Assembly: GCA_000733355.1 (NCBI GenBank)
Contig: JNVV01000030.1
Span: 124,001 to 188,000, forward strand
Direction: 5' to 3'
Length of the DNA: 64,000 nucleotides
Origin: Falciphora oryzae
Lineage: Eukaryota > Ascomycota > Sordariomycetes > Magnaporthales > Magnaporthaceae
Shown: positions 1 to 10,414 of the stretch, piece after piece
Layout: each line of letters begins with the position of its first letter
How positions within the stretch are numbered: position 1 is the first letter of the stretch
Position numbers and translations under genes: made by a program
The notes under the pieces: model-generated
What the model was told of the DNA's origin: nothing
What the model saw: only the letters and a program-made list of their open reading frames with translations
Database searches by the model: none

Positions 1-516
1 CTTTGGTATAGATGTGGTGTTCCTGCCGCCGGTCAAGAGGCTCCGACAGCTGGGGGAGGTACTATCTAGGCCCCGCGGGGCTGTTTATCGATTGTGCTGG
101 TGCCTGCCGCTGTGGGGAAGGGAGTGGGTCCGTCGCTGGGGACCACGGCGCATGGCAAGCAGGTGGCTCCAGGCGACCGTTGTGTACAGAAAAGTACCTT
201 TTACATGCTAGGCTGAAATCGGGAGCTAATGTACTCACCAGTACCGCTTGCAACGGCCAGCCCCAGAACCTTGTCTTTTTCATATCAAGTTGAAAAGGCG
301 ACAATCCCGCACAACAATTGCCACACCCCAGCCAACTTCCTCATTTCCATCCTCCATCCTAAAATCGCATTTCGCCCTGGAAATCTTCGAAACAGAGCAT
401 TACGAGATCCCGTCCGCCGCCAAACTTGCGTCCCGACCATACTCGTCAGGCACCATTCCTGCAGCGCCCGAACGAAGCACCCGCGCAAGTCGCGTTGACC
501 AGCCACCACTGTCAAG
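1..516. other. Intergenic, upstream of CWC25
   Basis: No supported gene. Short open frames on both strands look like chance frames with no family resemblance. The last 200 bases are rich in C and A, with CACCCC and CAACAATTGCC stretches, which fits a fungal 5' leader for the gene starting at 517. Confidence 0.5.
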
Positions 517-1875
517 ATGGGAGGCGGCGATCTCAACCTCAAAAAGAGTTGGCACCCCCAGCTGCTGTCTAACCAGCGCCGCGTCTACGAGTCGGAGCAG
601 CGCGCGCTCGAGGAACGCAAGAAGACGCAGCAGCGCATCCAGGAGCTCAAGGAGGAGCGCGCCCAGGAGGAACTGCAAAAACAGATCGAGGAGGCTGGCG
701 GCACGAAGCGCATCGACCGTGTCGAGTTTCTCTACCAGGGTCCCACAGATGGCGCCCTTGGAACCACCGAAGAGCTCGAAGGCTTCCTCCTAGGGAAGCG
801 TCGCATCGACACCATCCTCACCAAGAATGACAACAAACAAGTCGAGTCAACCGCGGCAGAGGCCAAGTTCATGGCTCTTGGCAACGCCAACTCTGCCCGC
901 GACACCGCCGCAAAGATCCGCGAGGACCCTCTGCTCGCCATCAAGCGCCGTGAACAGGCCGCCTACGAAGCCATGATGAACGACCCCATCAAGCGCCGCC
1001 AACTGCTAGCCTCGATGGGTATCGAGGATGAAAAGAAGGAGAATAGCGACAAGAAGAAGAGACACCGCCGCCACCGAGATGATGACCGCAACGATGACCG
1101 CGACAGACGCCACAAGCGGAGGAGATCCGATGAGCGTGATCGGTCGCACAGCAGAGAGAGGCGTGGCGCGAGTGACGAGAGGAAATCCCGGAGCCAGCGC
1201 GACGATTCCAGGGAGAGGAGAAGTCGTCGCGACAGGCATGATCGCCATGACGACGAGCGCAGGCGCCAAGACAGCAGATCCCGCTATCGGTCCCGCTCAA
1301 GATCCCCGAGACGCTCACGAACACATGACGAGGCGAGCAGCCGTCGGCGGTCTCGCTCGCCTTTGAAGAATGGTGACCGGTCAGAAGACCGTCATCGCCG
1401 TCAACCTTCGGAAGATCGTCGTGCCACTCGGGATGGTAGTGAGCCACGGCGCCGGTGGTCCCCTGGAGAACCTCGCGATGACAGACGAGATGCTTCTCGG
1501 CGAGACCCGGATCGCAATCAGGGGCGAAACGACAGACATGCCCGCAACGACTGGAGTCGCCACAACAACCCAAGATCAAATGGAGGCCCGAGGAATCGCG
1601 ACGACGGCAAAGCTGACGAAGAAGAGCGGGCTCGCAAGCTGGCAGCTATGCAGGAAGCAGCCTCGGAGCTGGACCAGGACCGACAGCGGAGGCTGGCTGA
1701 AATCGAGGCACGCGAGAGAGCTGAGCGAGAGGCGGACGCCCACGCGCGAATGCAGGATAACCGGCAGGGTGGCGGGAGAGCCTTTGTCAACAGGCTGCAC
1801 CGCAAGGCCGGCGAGATGTCGCTGTCGGACCGACTTGGACGGAGCAAACGAGGCCTGCAGAAGGACGAGCAGTGA
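517..1875 (+). CDS. cwc25: Pre-mRNA-splicing factor CWC25
   Basis: Single-exon gene for 452 residues. The N-terminus starts [14 protein letters not shown] and runs into a charged helix (about 20-65), which is the Cir_N domain that opens CWC25 proteins; further family landmarks are RVEFLYQGP near 70 and the LLGKRRID stretch near 92. From about 170 to 350 the protein is a long Arg/Ser/Asp/Glu-rich RS-like domain, followed by a second charged helix (about 365-420) and a basic tail. In yeast, Cwc25 joins the spliceosome after Prp2 remodelling and promotes the first transesterification, so a nuclear role is expected. The start is firm because [12 protein letters not shown] is the conserved family start. 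Transcribed in the same direction as the Rho3 gene 1.1 kb downstream, with no sign of coupling. Confidence 0.93.
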   Translation: MGGGDLNLKKSWHPQLLSNQRRVYESEQRALEERKKTQQRIQELKEERAQEELQKQIEEAGGTKRIDRVEFLYQGPTDGALGTTEELEGFLLGKRRIDTILTKNDNKQVESTAAEAKFMALGNANSARDTAAKIREDPLLAIKRREQAAYEAMMNDPIKRRQLLASMGIEDEKKENSDKKKRHRRHRDDDRNDDRDRRHKRRRSDERDRSHSRERRGASDERKSRSQRDDSRERRSRRDRHDRHDDERRRQDSRSRYRSRSRSPRRSRTHDEASSRRRSRSPLKNGDRSEDRHRRQPSEDRRATRDGSEPRRRWSPGEPRDDRRDASRRDPDRNQGRNDRHARNDWSRHNNPRSNGGPRNRDDGKADEEERARKLAAMQEAASELDQDRQRRLAEIEARERAEREADAHARMQDNRQGGGRAFVNRLHRKAGEMSLSDRLGRSKRGLQKDEQ

Positions 1876-2960
1876 AGGGACCAGCGAGGACTGTCACGGT
1901 GTGGCCATGCGTGGCCGGGGAATTTTGTTTGATGTTTCGATACCCGGCAATTTGAGCAACTGGACGATTGATGACTGCATATTGATACCTGGGCGAATTC
2001 ACGGGTGCAGCGGCTCGCCTTGCAATTCAACAATTCTATCCCCACTTGCCTGTTCCTATTGCTCACTTATGGCCGTGATGTTTGGCGTTTTATCCTGTAG
2101 CAACGAGGCAGCTCTGCCATGTCAAGCTCGTCACTTCGTTAGACCATCAGAGCTGCAGAGCAGGTAAAAATTGGCCCAAGCGGCAATGCATGTATCATCA
2201 CATGACAATTCACGTGCAGAGGCCCTGTCTGCCAGGTTCCCCTGCCCGATCATTTCAATGGATGCAGCCGACAGGCGGGCGATCTGCTGGGGAAATGCAG
2301 CGGCCTGGCACCCTCATCTTAGATTTTTGGTTCAGGTTAGTCTGTCTGCCCGTGTCCCGGGAAGTCGAGCGGGAAACCATCCATCGTGCTGTTTTTCTTT
2401 GTACGCTTTGCTGCCATTCCTTGTGCATAACTTGAATCCGATCGCAACTTGAGTCTATTTTTATTTGCTGGTCTCTGCTGTTGGCACGGGCTGTTCTCCA
2501 GGTGGTAATAAGTGCACCTCACTCGATTGGGCTACGCGTCACCGCCCTGCATCTGCGCTGCATTAGACGCTGTGCAGCGTCCACCCACTCGTCTCGCTTC
2601 TTTAATTTGGCCGCCGCAACGCAACCACAAACCGCGCTACCGTCCACCACCACTCGAACAGGCTCGTTTTTCTTGTCGCCTCGTCAACATTTCTTGCTTG
2701 CTTCCATCATCCTAAACCACCTCAGAGACGACTCCTCGCCGTCTCGATCAATCCCGTCCGTCATCTGGCCTTCGTCGTGCCCTGTGGTCCTGCCTGTCTT
2801 TGCGACGCAAGTCGCCACCCTGAGCGAGCGACCGAGCGAGCGAGCCGCCAGCTGAGCTCGACATCGTCAGCCGCTGCCCCGTTTCTCCCTGTCGATTTCC
2901 CTCCCCACTGATTGCACCGTCCACGGCATTCCGCCCAGCACAAACGACCCGACCGCCACG
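1876..2960. other. Intergenic between CWC25 and rho3
   Basis: About 1.1 kb with no supported gene. It should hold the CWC25 3' UTR and the rho3 promoter and leader. Bases 2820-2850 carry an imperfect GAGC/GAGCGAGC tandem run. The last 100 bases are CT-rich, a common feature of fungal promoters and leaders. Confidence 0.5.
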
Positions 2961-4039
2961 ATGCCCTTCTCTCTCTGCGGAGGAAGCAAGCAGGTGCAGC
3001 GCAAGCTTGTCTTGCTGTGAGTTCATCCTGGGCGCATCGTCAAACTCGTGCCGACGCCAAGGTTGGGTCTGGGTTCTGCAGGAACATTCTTGGGCCAAGG
3101 CCGATTACTGACAGCGTATTTGTGTGTTGCTCTCGCGAACAGAGGCGACGGTGCTTGCGGTAAGACGTCGCTACTAAACGTCTTCACCAGAGGGTAGGCA
3201 ATTCCCCCGGACCGGACTCTCCCCACCCCTCGCCGTGCTGCCTCGTGCTGACACGATTGACCCTGTCCGCAGATACTTCCCGACCGTGTACGAGCCAACG
3301 GTTTTCGAGAACTACGTCCACGGTACGCCAGCCTTGCGAGCAACCAGGCCAGACCCGCAGCCGTGTTCCCCGTGTCTCGTGGACTGTGCCGACCTCGAGT
3401 GCGCCTTCTAACATTCCCCTTTAGACATCTTCGTCGACAATGTCCACATCGAGCTCTCCCTTTGGGATACTGCAGGCCAGGAGGAGTTTGACCGCCTACG
3501 GAGTCTTTCATATGGTACACCCAGCCATCCCCCAGCCGGGCAGCGTGGCAGACGCGGCGACTCGGACGCCACGCGACAGATCAGGACAGGGAGACAAGCT
3601 AACACAGGCACAACCAGACGACACGGATCTGATAATGCTATGCTACTCGGTCGACAGCAAGGACAGTTTGGAAAACGTCGAGTCCAAGTGGGTGGGCGAG
3701 ATCGCCGACAACTGCCCGGGGGTCAAGCTGGTGCTGGTGGCGCTCAAGTGCGACCTGAGGCAGGAGGCGGCCGACGAGGCGGCCGACAATGCCGCGGCAG
3801 GCGGCTCCAACGGGACCGCCACGGACGGCCCGCAGACGTCGGGCACCAAGAACGCCGAGAAGAAGGACATGATCACGTACGACACGGGGCTCGAGGTGGC
3901 GCGGCGCATCAACGCGATGCGCTACCTTGAGTGCTCCGCCATGCGCAACCGCGGCGTCAACGAGGCCTTCACCGAGGCTGCCCGCGTCGCGCTCAGCGTC
4001 AAGAAGGACCGCGAGGAGAGCAAGTGCACCGTCATGTAG
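2961..4039 (+). CDS. rho3: Rho-type small GTPase, Rho3 class
   Basis: Five exons: 2961-3016, 3143-3193, 3273-3322, 3425-3514, 3618-4039, giving 222 residues. The joined product has the P-loop GDGACGKTS (20-28), the switch I effector loop ending in PTVFENY, the switch II DTAGQE motif, LKCDLR at the G4 position and ECSAM at G5. It ends in the CAAX box CTVM (C219), which predicts prenylation, probably farnesylation because of the final Met; yeast Rho3 ends in a similar box. That tail and the LKCDLR form are why I assign Rho3 rather than Rho1, Rho4 or Cdc42. Rho3 controls polarised exocytosis and actin organisation at growing tips. An Ala/Gly-rich insert of about 33 residues follows the G4 motif. 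All four introns are 79-126 bp GT-AG introns. Confidence 0.93.
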
Positions 4040-4307
4040 GGCCTGGGTCGCCTGCTGCGCGCGTGCTGCCCCTGTCTGACCCCACGCCCTCGACCGTCAG
4101 ACGACGTCGAACTGGGGGCCCGACAAGTCGCGTAATGGCCGATTCCAGGCCTTTTGCTCAAGCGACCATGTAACACGAAAAGCTGGAGAGGGATCGAGGC
4201 TTGCGATGGTGTCGATCCCGGGGAGAATCCCCGGCAAGATCGCGCCACAAACACCCAGCGTTTTCGCAATGCCCGTCCCGCCACTACGCCTGGCCTGCCT
4301 GGCCTTT

Positions 4308-4308
<1 letters not shown>

Positions 4309-4339
<31 letters not shown>

Positions 4340-4356
4340 TTTTTTTTTGTTTTTTT
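4309..4356. repeat. Poly-T tract, interrupted
   Basis: Thirty uninterrupted T bases followed by two 8-9-base T runs separated by single G bases. It lies about 270 bases past the rho3 stop. Confidence 0.95.
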
Positions 4357-4544
4357 CCTTGCTATTACCACTTCTGCTTGTGTCTTTTTCTCTCAGCATC
4401 TTTTTCCCCCACCAAACGATTCCCCCGCAACTCCGCGATTCGGCGTTAATGTTGCCCCCTGCTTTGCTGCCACCATTCCCGGGATTCTCCCATGCTGTGT
4501 TCCTCGACCGGCGCTTATTCACTACGATCCTTCTAATAGCCGTT

Positions 4545-4547
<3 letters not shown>

Positions 4548-4587
<40 letters not shown>
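4548..4587. repeat. Poly-T tract of 40 bases
   Basis: Forty consecutive T bases, the longest homopolymer in the window. Length is likely to be unreliable in the assembly. Confidence 0.95.
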
Positions 4588-4589
<2 letters not shown>

Positions 4590-4914
4590 CCGCTGCTTGT
4601 TGACTGCTTCCATTTCCTTATCGGATACTTGCTCTCTTTGTGTCTTCGTCTTGGGGGGCTTTCTCTCATGATGAGCTTACGGGGCAAACGACCAAACACT
4701 GGCGAATACAAAAAGCTGGAAAGAAGGAGCTCGTGGCGTTTCGTTTTTCGCTCTGTTTTGCTCTTTTGTCGACATTCCGTGTATATGATTCCTCTTGTTT
4801 TATTACTGTGCACATAGAGAGGTTTTTAATACCCTGATCTGGGGCTTGAGCGTCTGCTTCCGGCTGTGGGTTGACCGCGAAACTCTTCTGGGGGATCGAG
4901 AGCTTTCCCATGAC

Positions 4915-4937
4915 AAAAAAAAAAAAAAAAAAAAAAA
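4915..4937. repeat. Poly-A tract of 23 bases
   Basis: Twenty-three consecutive A bases (poly-T on the minus strand, downstream of the SUR7 gene). Confidence 0.95.
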
Positions 4938-5290
4938 GCCTAGAACATCGAGACTCGGCATGTGAAATACAGACTAGGCGTGCAGGATTTAACACGGGTT
5001 TATAATTATGGGTATCAGCGTTGACGGAGCGTCTCCAAGTGTCATGCATGCGCCCTCCCAGACAAAACTCCACCTCAATGCAGATAATAGGTATAAGAAA
5101 AGAAGGTATCGAACATCAAATCATAAATCACATATGCAGCAGCAAACTCGCCACTGGGGTCTCTCGAGCAAGCGCTTACCCGCCCCTCTACACCCGCATT
5201 TTCAAACCTTACCCCACAAGTACTCTTATCTCCTCTCCAATACAGAGAAGGGGCCACAGAGATCTGGTCACATATACATACACTTCTCCT

Positions 5291-6277
5291 CTATGTGTAG
5301 TTCTCTTTGACGCGCCTGCTCCCCATCTCGTAGGAGCGGCGGCTCCTGACGCTGCGCTGGCGCCTGCCCCAGCGGCGGCTGCGGGACCTGTCGGCCTTGG
5401 AGCCGCCGCGGGCGCCGGCGGCGAAGACGCCCGTGGCGATGAGCAGGGCGGCCCAGGCGCCCCAGGCGAAGCCGAAGGCGTAGGTGCCGACGTGGGCGTC
5501 GATACCGGCTGCTAAAAAGGCGTCGCGCATCTTGACGAAGGTAGCGCTGCGGGGAAGAAAGTCAGTTTGGATTTTATGGCACTGGAGGAGGGGGGTTACA
5601 AAGTGGGAGAAGACGTACGTCATCAGCGCGACGGCAATGGTCAGGAAGAACAGGGCCGTCATGGACACGAGGCCCGCGACGGCGGAGCCCAGGCGGCCGA
5701 GGCAGGCGATGAAGCCAGCGAAGAAGGCCATGACCTCGAAGAAGAGGGCGATCAGGAAGAGGACCCAGCCGAACCGCCACATGAACCAGTAGTACTGGGA
5801 CGTCGTGTCGCCCCACTCAGGTCTAGTCGGGGAGGAGACATCAGCGGCTGGGTTGCTTTCTTAGTAGGTGGTGCGGAGTGCTGCGAAAAAAAAAAAAAAA
5901 AAAAACCTACCCGACAAGCTCAGTAGGAGCACCAGCGCCGCCGCCTGACCAAGCCCAGCCGACACCCGGGGCAGGCTGGGCGCCGGTGCAGTCGAGGTTC
6001 CCCGGGCCGCAGATGTAAAAGTAGGTCCACCGAGATATATCCCTGGCACCACGGATGCCAGCCGTGTTGGCCTCGAGGAAGTAGGTGTTGTTCAGCGGGA
6101 CGGCGTCGGTCACGCCGGCCAGGACGATGAAGAAGAGCATGGCCAGCGACCCGCCGAGGAAGGCCATGGCGACCAGCCCCAGTGAGGCATCTGGTTTTGC
6201 CGTGTCAGAGATGGGAGGTGGTGCATGGTGTTTGCCGGCTGCTGCGGGAAAGGGCAGAACTTACGACTGACGGCCAT
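5291..6277 (-). CDS. SUR7/PalI-family four-TM protein
   Basis: Four exons on the minus strand: 6277-6265, 6190-5911, 5822-5619, 5546-5291, giving 250 residues. Hydrophobic segments lie at about 7-31, 112-138, 140-165 and 184-207. A large loop with a Trp/Tyr-rich WTYFYICG stretch sits between the first two. This is the SUR7 layout. The C-terminal tail is basic (RSRSRR, RRQRSVRSRRS) and ends with the EMGSRRVKE-type sequence I associate with fungal SUR7 proteins. These proteins mark eisosome/MCC domains of the plasma membrane and help organise the cell wall. The first exon is only 13 bases; I chose it because it has a clean GTAAGT donor and keeps the frame into TM1. The second intron starts with GTAGG followed at once by a run of 20 T on the sense strand. 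Confidence 0.87.
5886..5905 (-). repeat. T20 run inside SUR7 intron 2, next to the 5' splice site
   Basis: On the sense (minus) strand the donor at 5910 reads GTAGG and is followed directly by 20 T. U-rich sequence just downstream of a 5' splice site is the known binding context of TIA-1/Nam8-type factors that help U1 snRNP. Confidence 0.8.
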
Positions 6278-8444
6278 GGCGGCAACCAGAGACCTTATCT
6301 TGGGATGCCTTTTCTTCGGACGACTGCCGCTAGTGGTCCGGGATGCAGTTGGATGCCGACAAAAGGGAAGTTGTCGGGATCCGAGAATTATCGTGCGGGT
6401 TTCAATGACTGGCCGGGTGCCTGTCCGGGTGGAACAGCGTCGTCGCAAGGTGCGGTGCGATGCGATTAGCAATCAAACTCCCGCTCTTCCCGTCGGCAAC
6501 CCGCGCGCCTGGTTGGCAGACTTTAGATGTTGTCGCAGGAAAAGAAAAAGACAGAAATGGTTGCACGAGCAACAACAAGATGGGGCGATCACCGAGGCAG
6601 AATATGAGAAATTGGTGGGATGTTCCGGCGTCAGCCAACGGCCGCGGGGGAAAGGGTGGGAGTGGTAAATTGATATGTAGGTAGTACGATCGATCTTGAT
6701 CCCCCAAAGGCGACTGAGCTTGCTCCATGACGACACTGGCAGCAGGTCTCTGGGGGTGGCCCGCAGTGGAGAATGGGGCTCACCAGGGTGCTGCGATCTC
6801 CAAGCCACCAATCCATGCTGTGCAGCCTGACGCGCTGCTAAGCGAATTGCACTCTCTTTGGGCCGCGGTGCTTTCCATCAATTGCACGATTTCTTTGGGA
6901 GTGCCCCATTAGCCGATGAAGGGCGCATGCTGCAGCCGACGTCATCTCTGCCATTTTAGGCTTTTTCTTGTGGTTTCTCTGCCTCCTTGCCGTCCTTACT
7001 GCTCACCGCACGCAACTCCCCCGGCTCGTGATTTTTTCCTCATTCAGCATGCCAAGCAGCAGCTCCTTTGTCCGGCTGTCTCATCTGAGCTTTTGCCTGG
7101 CCGTGTCAGAAAGCTGCGGTCTGCTTGCCGCGTGTTGCATCGTTCGTTGCAAGTCACAGCCCCCCAGCTGGGCGGGTTTCCAGCAGGCCAGCCGACAAGA
7201 TCTGACTCTCCCCATTGCGTGGCTTTCTGCGCTGGCGGCGGTCACCTCATGCACATGTCCGACTCGAACAGCTTGCGCGTTCCGGACGGCTGGGGCTGGA
7301 TCTAATGTCGGTGTGCAAATCAGGGTCCAGTTCGATGAGGCCAAGAAGACCCTTCTGACCCCCCCACGGCTAGCTGGGCAGATCCAGATGCTACGCAAAA
7401 GCAAGGCAACGTGGCCAATCAGCCCTGCCGGGTTGCCCGTCGCGAGAGAGACATGAAACAGAAACGAACGAGGCCGCGAGGAGGGGGGCATGGAACGCGG
7501 GGAAAGAAGGCCAGGGTCGAAGCAGGGCCTGGAGCGGGAACTCGACAAGAGCAGCGCCATTTCGGGCCGCGGTTTGATCACCGCCACTGCCGTTCCTGAG
7601 TGTTCCTTTCGGGCTTCCGTTGGTCTGGGACAAACCCCGACATCTTGGATCTGGGATCTGGGATCTGTTCTTGGTGCCGCACCCATACCAGATAGCCACT
7701 CCACGTGTGGCAGTCAGTTTTATTTTGCCAAAGCCGCCACAATGTGCGGGGCTGCGGTGCGGCGAGTCGTCGGCTTCTCGGCTGGTCACGCCATGCCGCC
7801 GCCGCTGGAGCAAGAGAAGCTGCAAGGAGAATGGCCTCTGGTGTCGCCGCGGCCCATGCAATGCACACTGGAGGCAGAGAGGTGTGGGAAGGTGTCTGAT
7901 CTATTGCTGCTAATTATCAAAACACCCGCGGAAGTGCTCTGTTACTTGACAATTCCTGTATCTCCCTCGCGGTATTTCCACCTCCGCGGAACCTCCACAC
8001 AGGTGCATACGCCTAATCTAGCCACGGCTATTGGCCGACACAGGCGACAAGACAGCCTCGAATGGCGTCAGCGCCCGGCACCAAAAACTCAGCATCCAAA
8101 ATTTTACTCATCCCGAATCCCAAGATGCCGATATCCGGCTTGCGGATCCCTCGCCGGAAGTGCCGCCATCGCCGCTGCAAAAAGGAGGCCTTATCGAATA
8201 ACTCCTCGGGAGCGTGCTTTTCCTTGTGCATGTCGCGGGGTCTCCCTAGCTCTAGAAGAATCGTGATATATTCTGTCTGTCAGGGCCGAGCGGGAAGCCC
8301 CTTTTGCATCTTCGGATGATGTTTTCCTTTGACTTTGACTTGCCTCATGCCGCCGACGCCGCATCTGTCAACAAAAAGGAGACGCCCCTCTCCCCCCACA
8401 ATCACATGTAGACAACCCAGTACTTCGGAACCACAACAATAGCG
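6278..8444. other. Intergenic, SUR7/MET1 divergent region
   Basis: About 2.2 kb. Several frames of 150-260 codons exist on both strands (for example 7490-8266 plus and 7081-7704 minus), but they overlap each other, lack recognisable domains and look like GC-rich chance frames. Bases 7646-7667 carry a short GGATCTG tandem repeat. A short lineage-specific gene cannot be excluded. Confidence 0.45.
7646..7667. repeat. GGATCTG tandem repeat, about 3 units
   Basis: Three adjacent copies of a 7-base unit, GGATCTG, in non-coding DNA. Confidence 0.8.
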
Positions 8445-10232
8445 ATGGCTACCACCCCAACCTACCACACGTCCATGCTGACGGCCGTCGACTGCCGCGG
8501 CCACGTGCACCTGGTCCTGGGCACGAACCCTCTCGCCGCCTCCCGCTGCGCCCAAAGCTTGGCCGCAGGCGCCAGGCCCATCCTGATCGCCCCGGATACC
8601 TCCAACGACGCGGGCGACGGCAGCGACCCCCTGCACTACGCCCTGCGCCGGCGCGTCGAGTCCGGCGAGGTGCAATGGCTGCGCCGCGCCTTCACCCCCG
8701 CCGACCCGTCCACCCTGGGCCGGGCCGAGGTCTCCAACTACGTCGACGCCGTCTTCGTGACGGCCGGCCCTCGCGACTCGCTGAGTGAGACCGTGTCGGC
8801 CCTGTGCCGGCGCCTGCGCGTCCCCGTCAACGTCGTCGACGCCCCGCGCCTTTGCACCTTTAGCCTGCTGTCCACCCACACCGACGGCCCCTTGCAGGTC
8901 GGGGTGACCANNNNNNNNNNNNNNNNNNNNNNNNNNNNNNNNNNNNNNNNNNNNNNNNNNNNNNNNNNNNNNNNNNNNNNNNNNNNNNNNNNNNNNNNNN
9001 NNNNNNNNNNNNNNNNNNNNNNNNNNNNNNNNNNNNNNNNNNNNNNNNNGAAGAGGATGGAAGACGAAAAGGACCAGCGCCGGGTGGCTGTGGCGGAAGC
9101 AGACGAGGACGAGTCGTACGACCAGCGCGCCACGTTTAATAAGCTAGTGACGGACGCGGACCTCGAGGCGGCCAAGACGCGCCGCATGCGCTGGCTGTCG
9201 CAGGTCTGCGAGTACTGGCCCCTGAAGCGCCTGGCCGCCGTCGACGACGCCGACGTCGACGCCGTGCTCGAGTCCTACGCCGATTCTCAGCAGCGACAGG
9301 CCGACAGCAGCAACGCCAACGCCGGCCCGCCCAACCCGCTACCGTCCCCCGCAACCCGCGGCCGCGTAATCCTCGCCGGCTCGGGCCCCGGCCACCCGGA
9401 TTTCCTCACCCGCGCGACCTACAAAGCCATACAAATCGCCGACGTGGTCCTGGCCGACAAGCTCGTCCCCGCGGGAGTCCTAGACCTGATCCCGCGCCGC
9501 ACCCCCGTGACCATCGCGCGCAAGTTCCCGGGCAACGCCGACGCCGCGCAGGACGAGCTCATGACCCAGGCCCTGGCCGCCGCGCGCGCCGGGAAGGTGG
9601 TCCTGCGCCTCAAGCAGGGCGACCCGTACGTCTACGGGCGCGGCGGGGAGGAGGTTGCGCGCCTGCGCGAGGCCGGCCTGACAGTGACGCAAATCGTCGT
9701 GCTGCCGGGGGTCACCAGCGCGCTGTCGGCACCGCTGTTTGCCGGGGTGCCGGCCACGCAGCGCGACGTGGCCGACCAGGTGCTGATTTGTACGGGCACG
9801 GGAAAGAAGGGCAAGCCGCCCGCGCCGCCAGAGTTTGTGGCGTCGAGGACGGTCGTGTTTCTGATGGCGCTGCACCGCATTGTTGGGCTGGTGAGGGAGC
9901 TGACGTGCCACACGGATGAAGAGCTGGGGAAAGATGCGAAAGCGTCGGAGTCGCGGCCAACCCCTGCGAGAGCCCTGTGGCCCAAAAACACGCCGTGCGC
10001 CGTGATTGAGCGGGCGAGCTGTCCGGACCAGCGCGTGATTCGCACCACTCTCGAGTTCGTGGCCGAGGCCATCGAGCAGGAGGGGAGTCGGCCCCCAGGT
10101 CTCCTCGTGGTTGGGAGAGCATGCGAGGTCCTGTACACGCAGGAAAAGGGCAGGTCCTGGGCTGTTGAGGATGGCTCCAAGGGGCTGGATTTGGACGAGC
10201 TGGTTCCGCAGGGTCTTGGGCTATTGGCCTAG
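8445..10232 (+). CDS. met1: Uroporphyrinogen-III C-methyltransferase (siroheme synthesis, MET1 type)
   Basis: One frame of 595 codons interrupted by a run of N (8911-9049). The N-terminal part (about 1-155) contains HLVLGTNPLAASRCAQSL and resembles the Rossmann-like precorrin-2 dehydrogenase/siroheme synthase fold. The C-terminal half (about 305-590) is a tetrapyrrole methylase: VILAGSGPGHPDFLT near its start, LRLKQGDPYVYGRGGEE as the SAM-binding loop, VLPGVTSALSAP, and an AVIERASCPDQR motif. These are hallmark SUMT sequences. The enzyme makes precorrin-2 from uroporphyrinogen III using two SAM molecules, supplying siroheme for sulfite and nitrite reductases. The frame is maintained across the gap, though 139 N may be only an estimate of the missing length. 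The gene ends 182 bp from the convergent MCC gene. Confidence 0.92.
   Translation: MATTPTYHTSMLTAVDCRGHVHLVLGTNPLAASRCAQSLAAGARPILIAPDTSNDAGDGSDPLHYALRRRVESGEVQWLRRAFTPADPSTLGRAEVSNYVDAVFVTAGPRDSLSETVSALCRRLRVPVNVVDAPRLCTFSLLSTHTDGPLQVGVTXXXXXXXXXXXXXXXXXXXXXXXXXXXXXXXXXXXXXXXXXXXXXXXKRMEDEKDQRRVAVAEADEDESYDQRATFNKLVTDADLEAAKTRRMRWLSQVCEYWPLKRLAAVDDADVDAVLESYADSQQRQADSSNANAGPPNPLPSPATRGRVILAGSGPGHPDFLTRATYKAIQIADVVLADKLVPAGVLDLIPRRTPVTIARKFPGNADAAQDELMTQALAAARAGKVVLRLKQGDPYVYGRGGEEVARLREAGLTVTQIVVLPGVTSALSAPLFAGVPATQRDVADQVLICTGTGKKGKPPAPPEFVASRTVVFLMALHRIVGLVRELTCHTDEELGKDAKASESRPTPARALWPKNTPCAVIERASCPDQRVIRTTLEFVAEAIEQEGSRPPGLLVVGRACEVLYTQEKGRSWAVEDGSKGLDLDELVPQGLGLLA
8911..9049. other. Assembly gap (139 N) inside MET1
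   Basis: Run of N bases. It removes about 46 codons between the N-terminal Rossmann-like part and the central linker of the MET1 protein. Confidence 1.
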
Positions 10233-10414
10233 GTTCGGTCAATTGAGCAACGAGAGACGATGATATGATGAAAGTGTATTGCTTTATCTTTTCATGTCGT
10301 GAAGCGCATGTCATTCCGAAATAATCCAAAACCTGATACCCAAATACGCCTGCTAAACCATTGCGCCCAGCTGCGTGATGCAAAGTGTACTGTACCATCA
10401 TCTACCAGCCAGTA

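Larger units (their letters stand above)
4040..5290. other. Intergenic between rho3 and the SUR7 gene
   Basis: No supported gene in 1.25 kb. This convergent interval holds both 3' UTRs and three long homopolymer runs, listed separately. Long open frames here are poly-Phe or poly-Lys translations of those runs and are not coding. Confidence 0.6.

Noticed and set aside
4097..4813. Lys-rich frame of 238 codons on the minus strand (and its Phe-rich partner on the plus strand)
   Set aside because: Its apparent coding length comes from translation of the poly-T tracts.
7490..8266. 258-codon open frame upstream of MET1
   Set aside because: No domain, skewed composition and overlap with long frames on the opposite strand; typical of GC-rich non-coding DNA.
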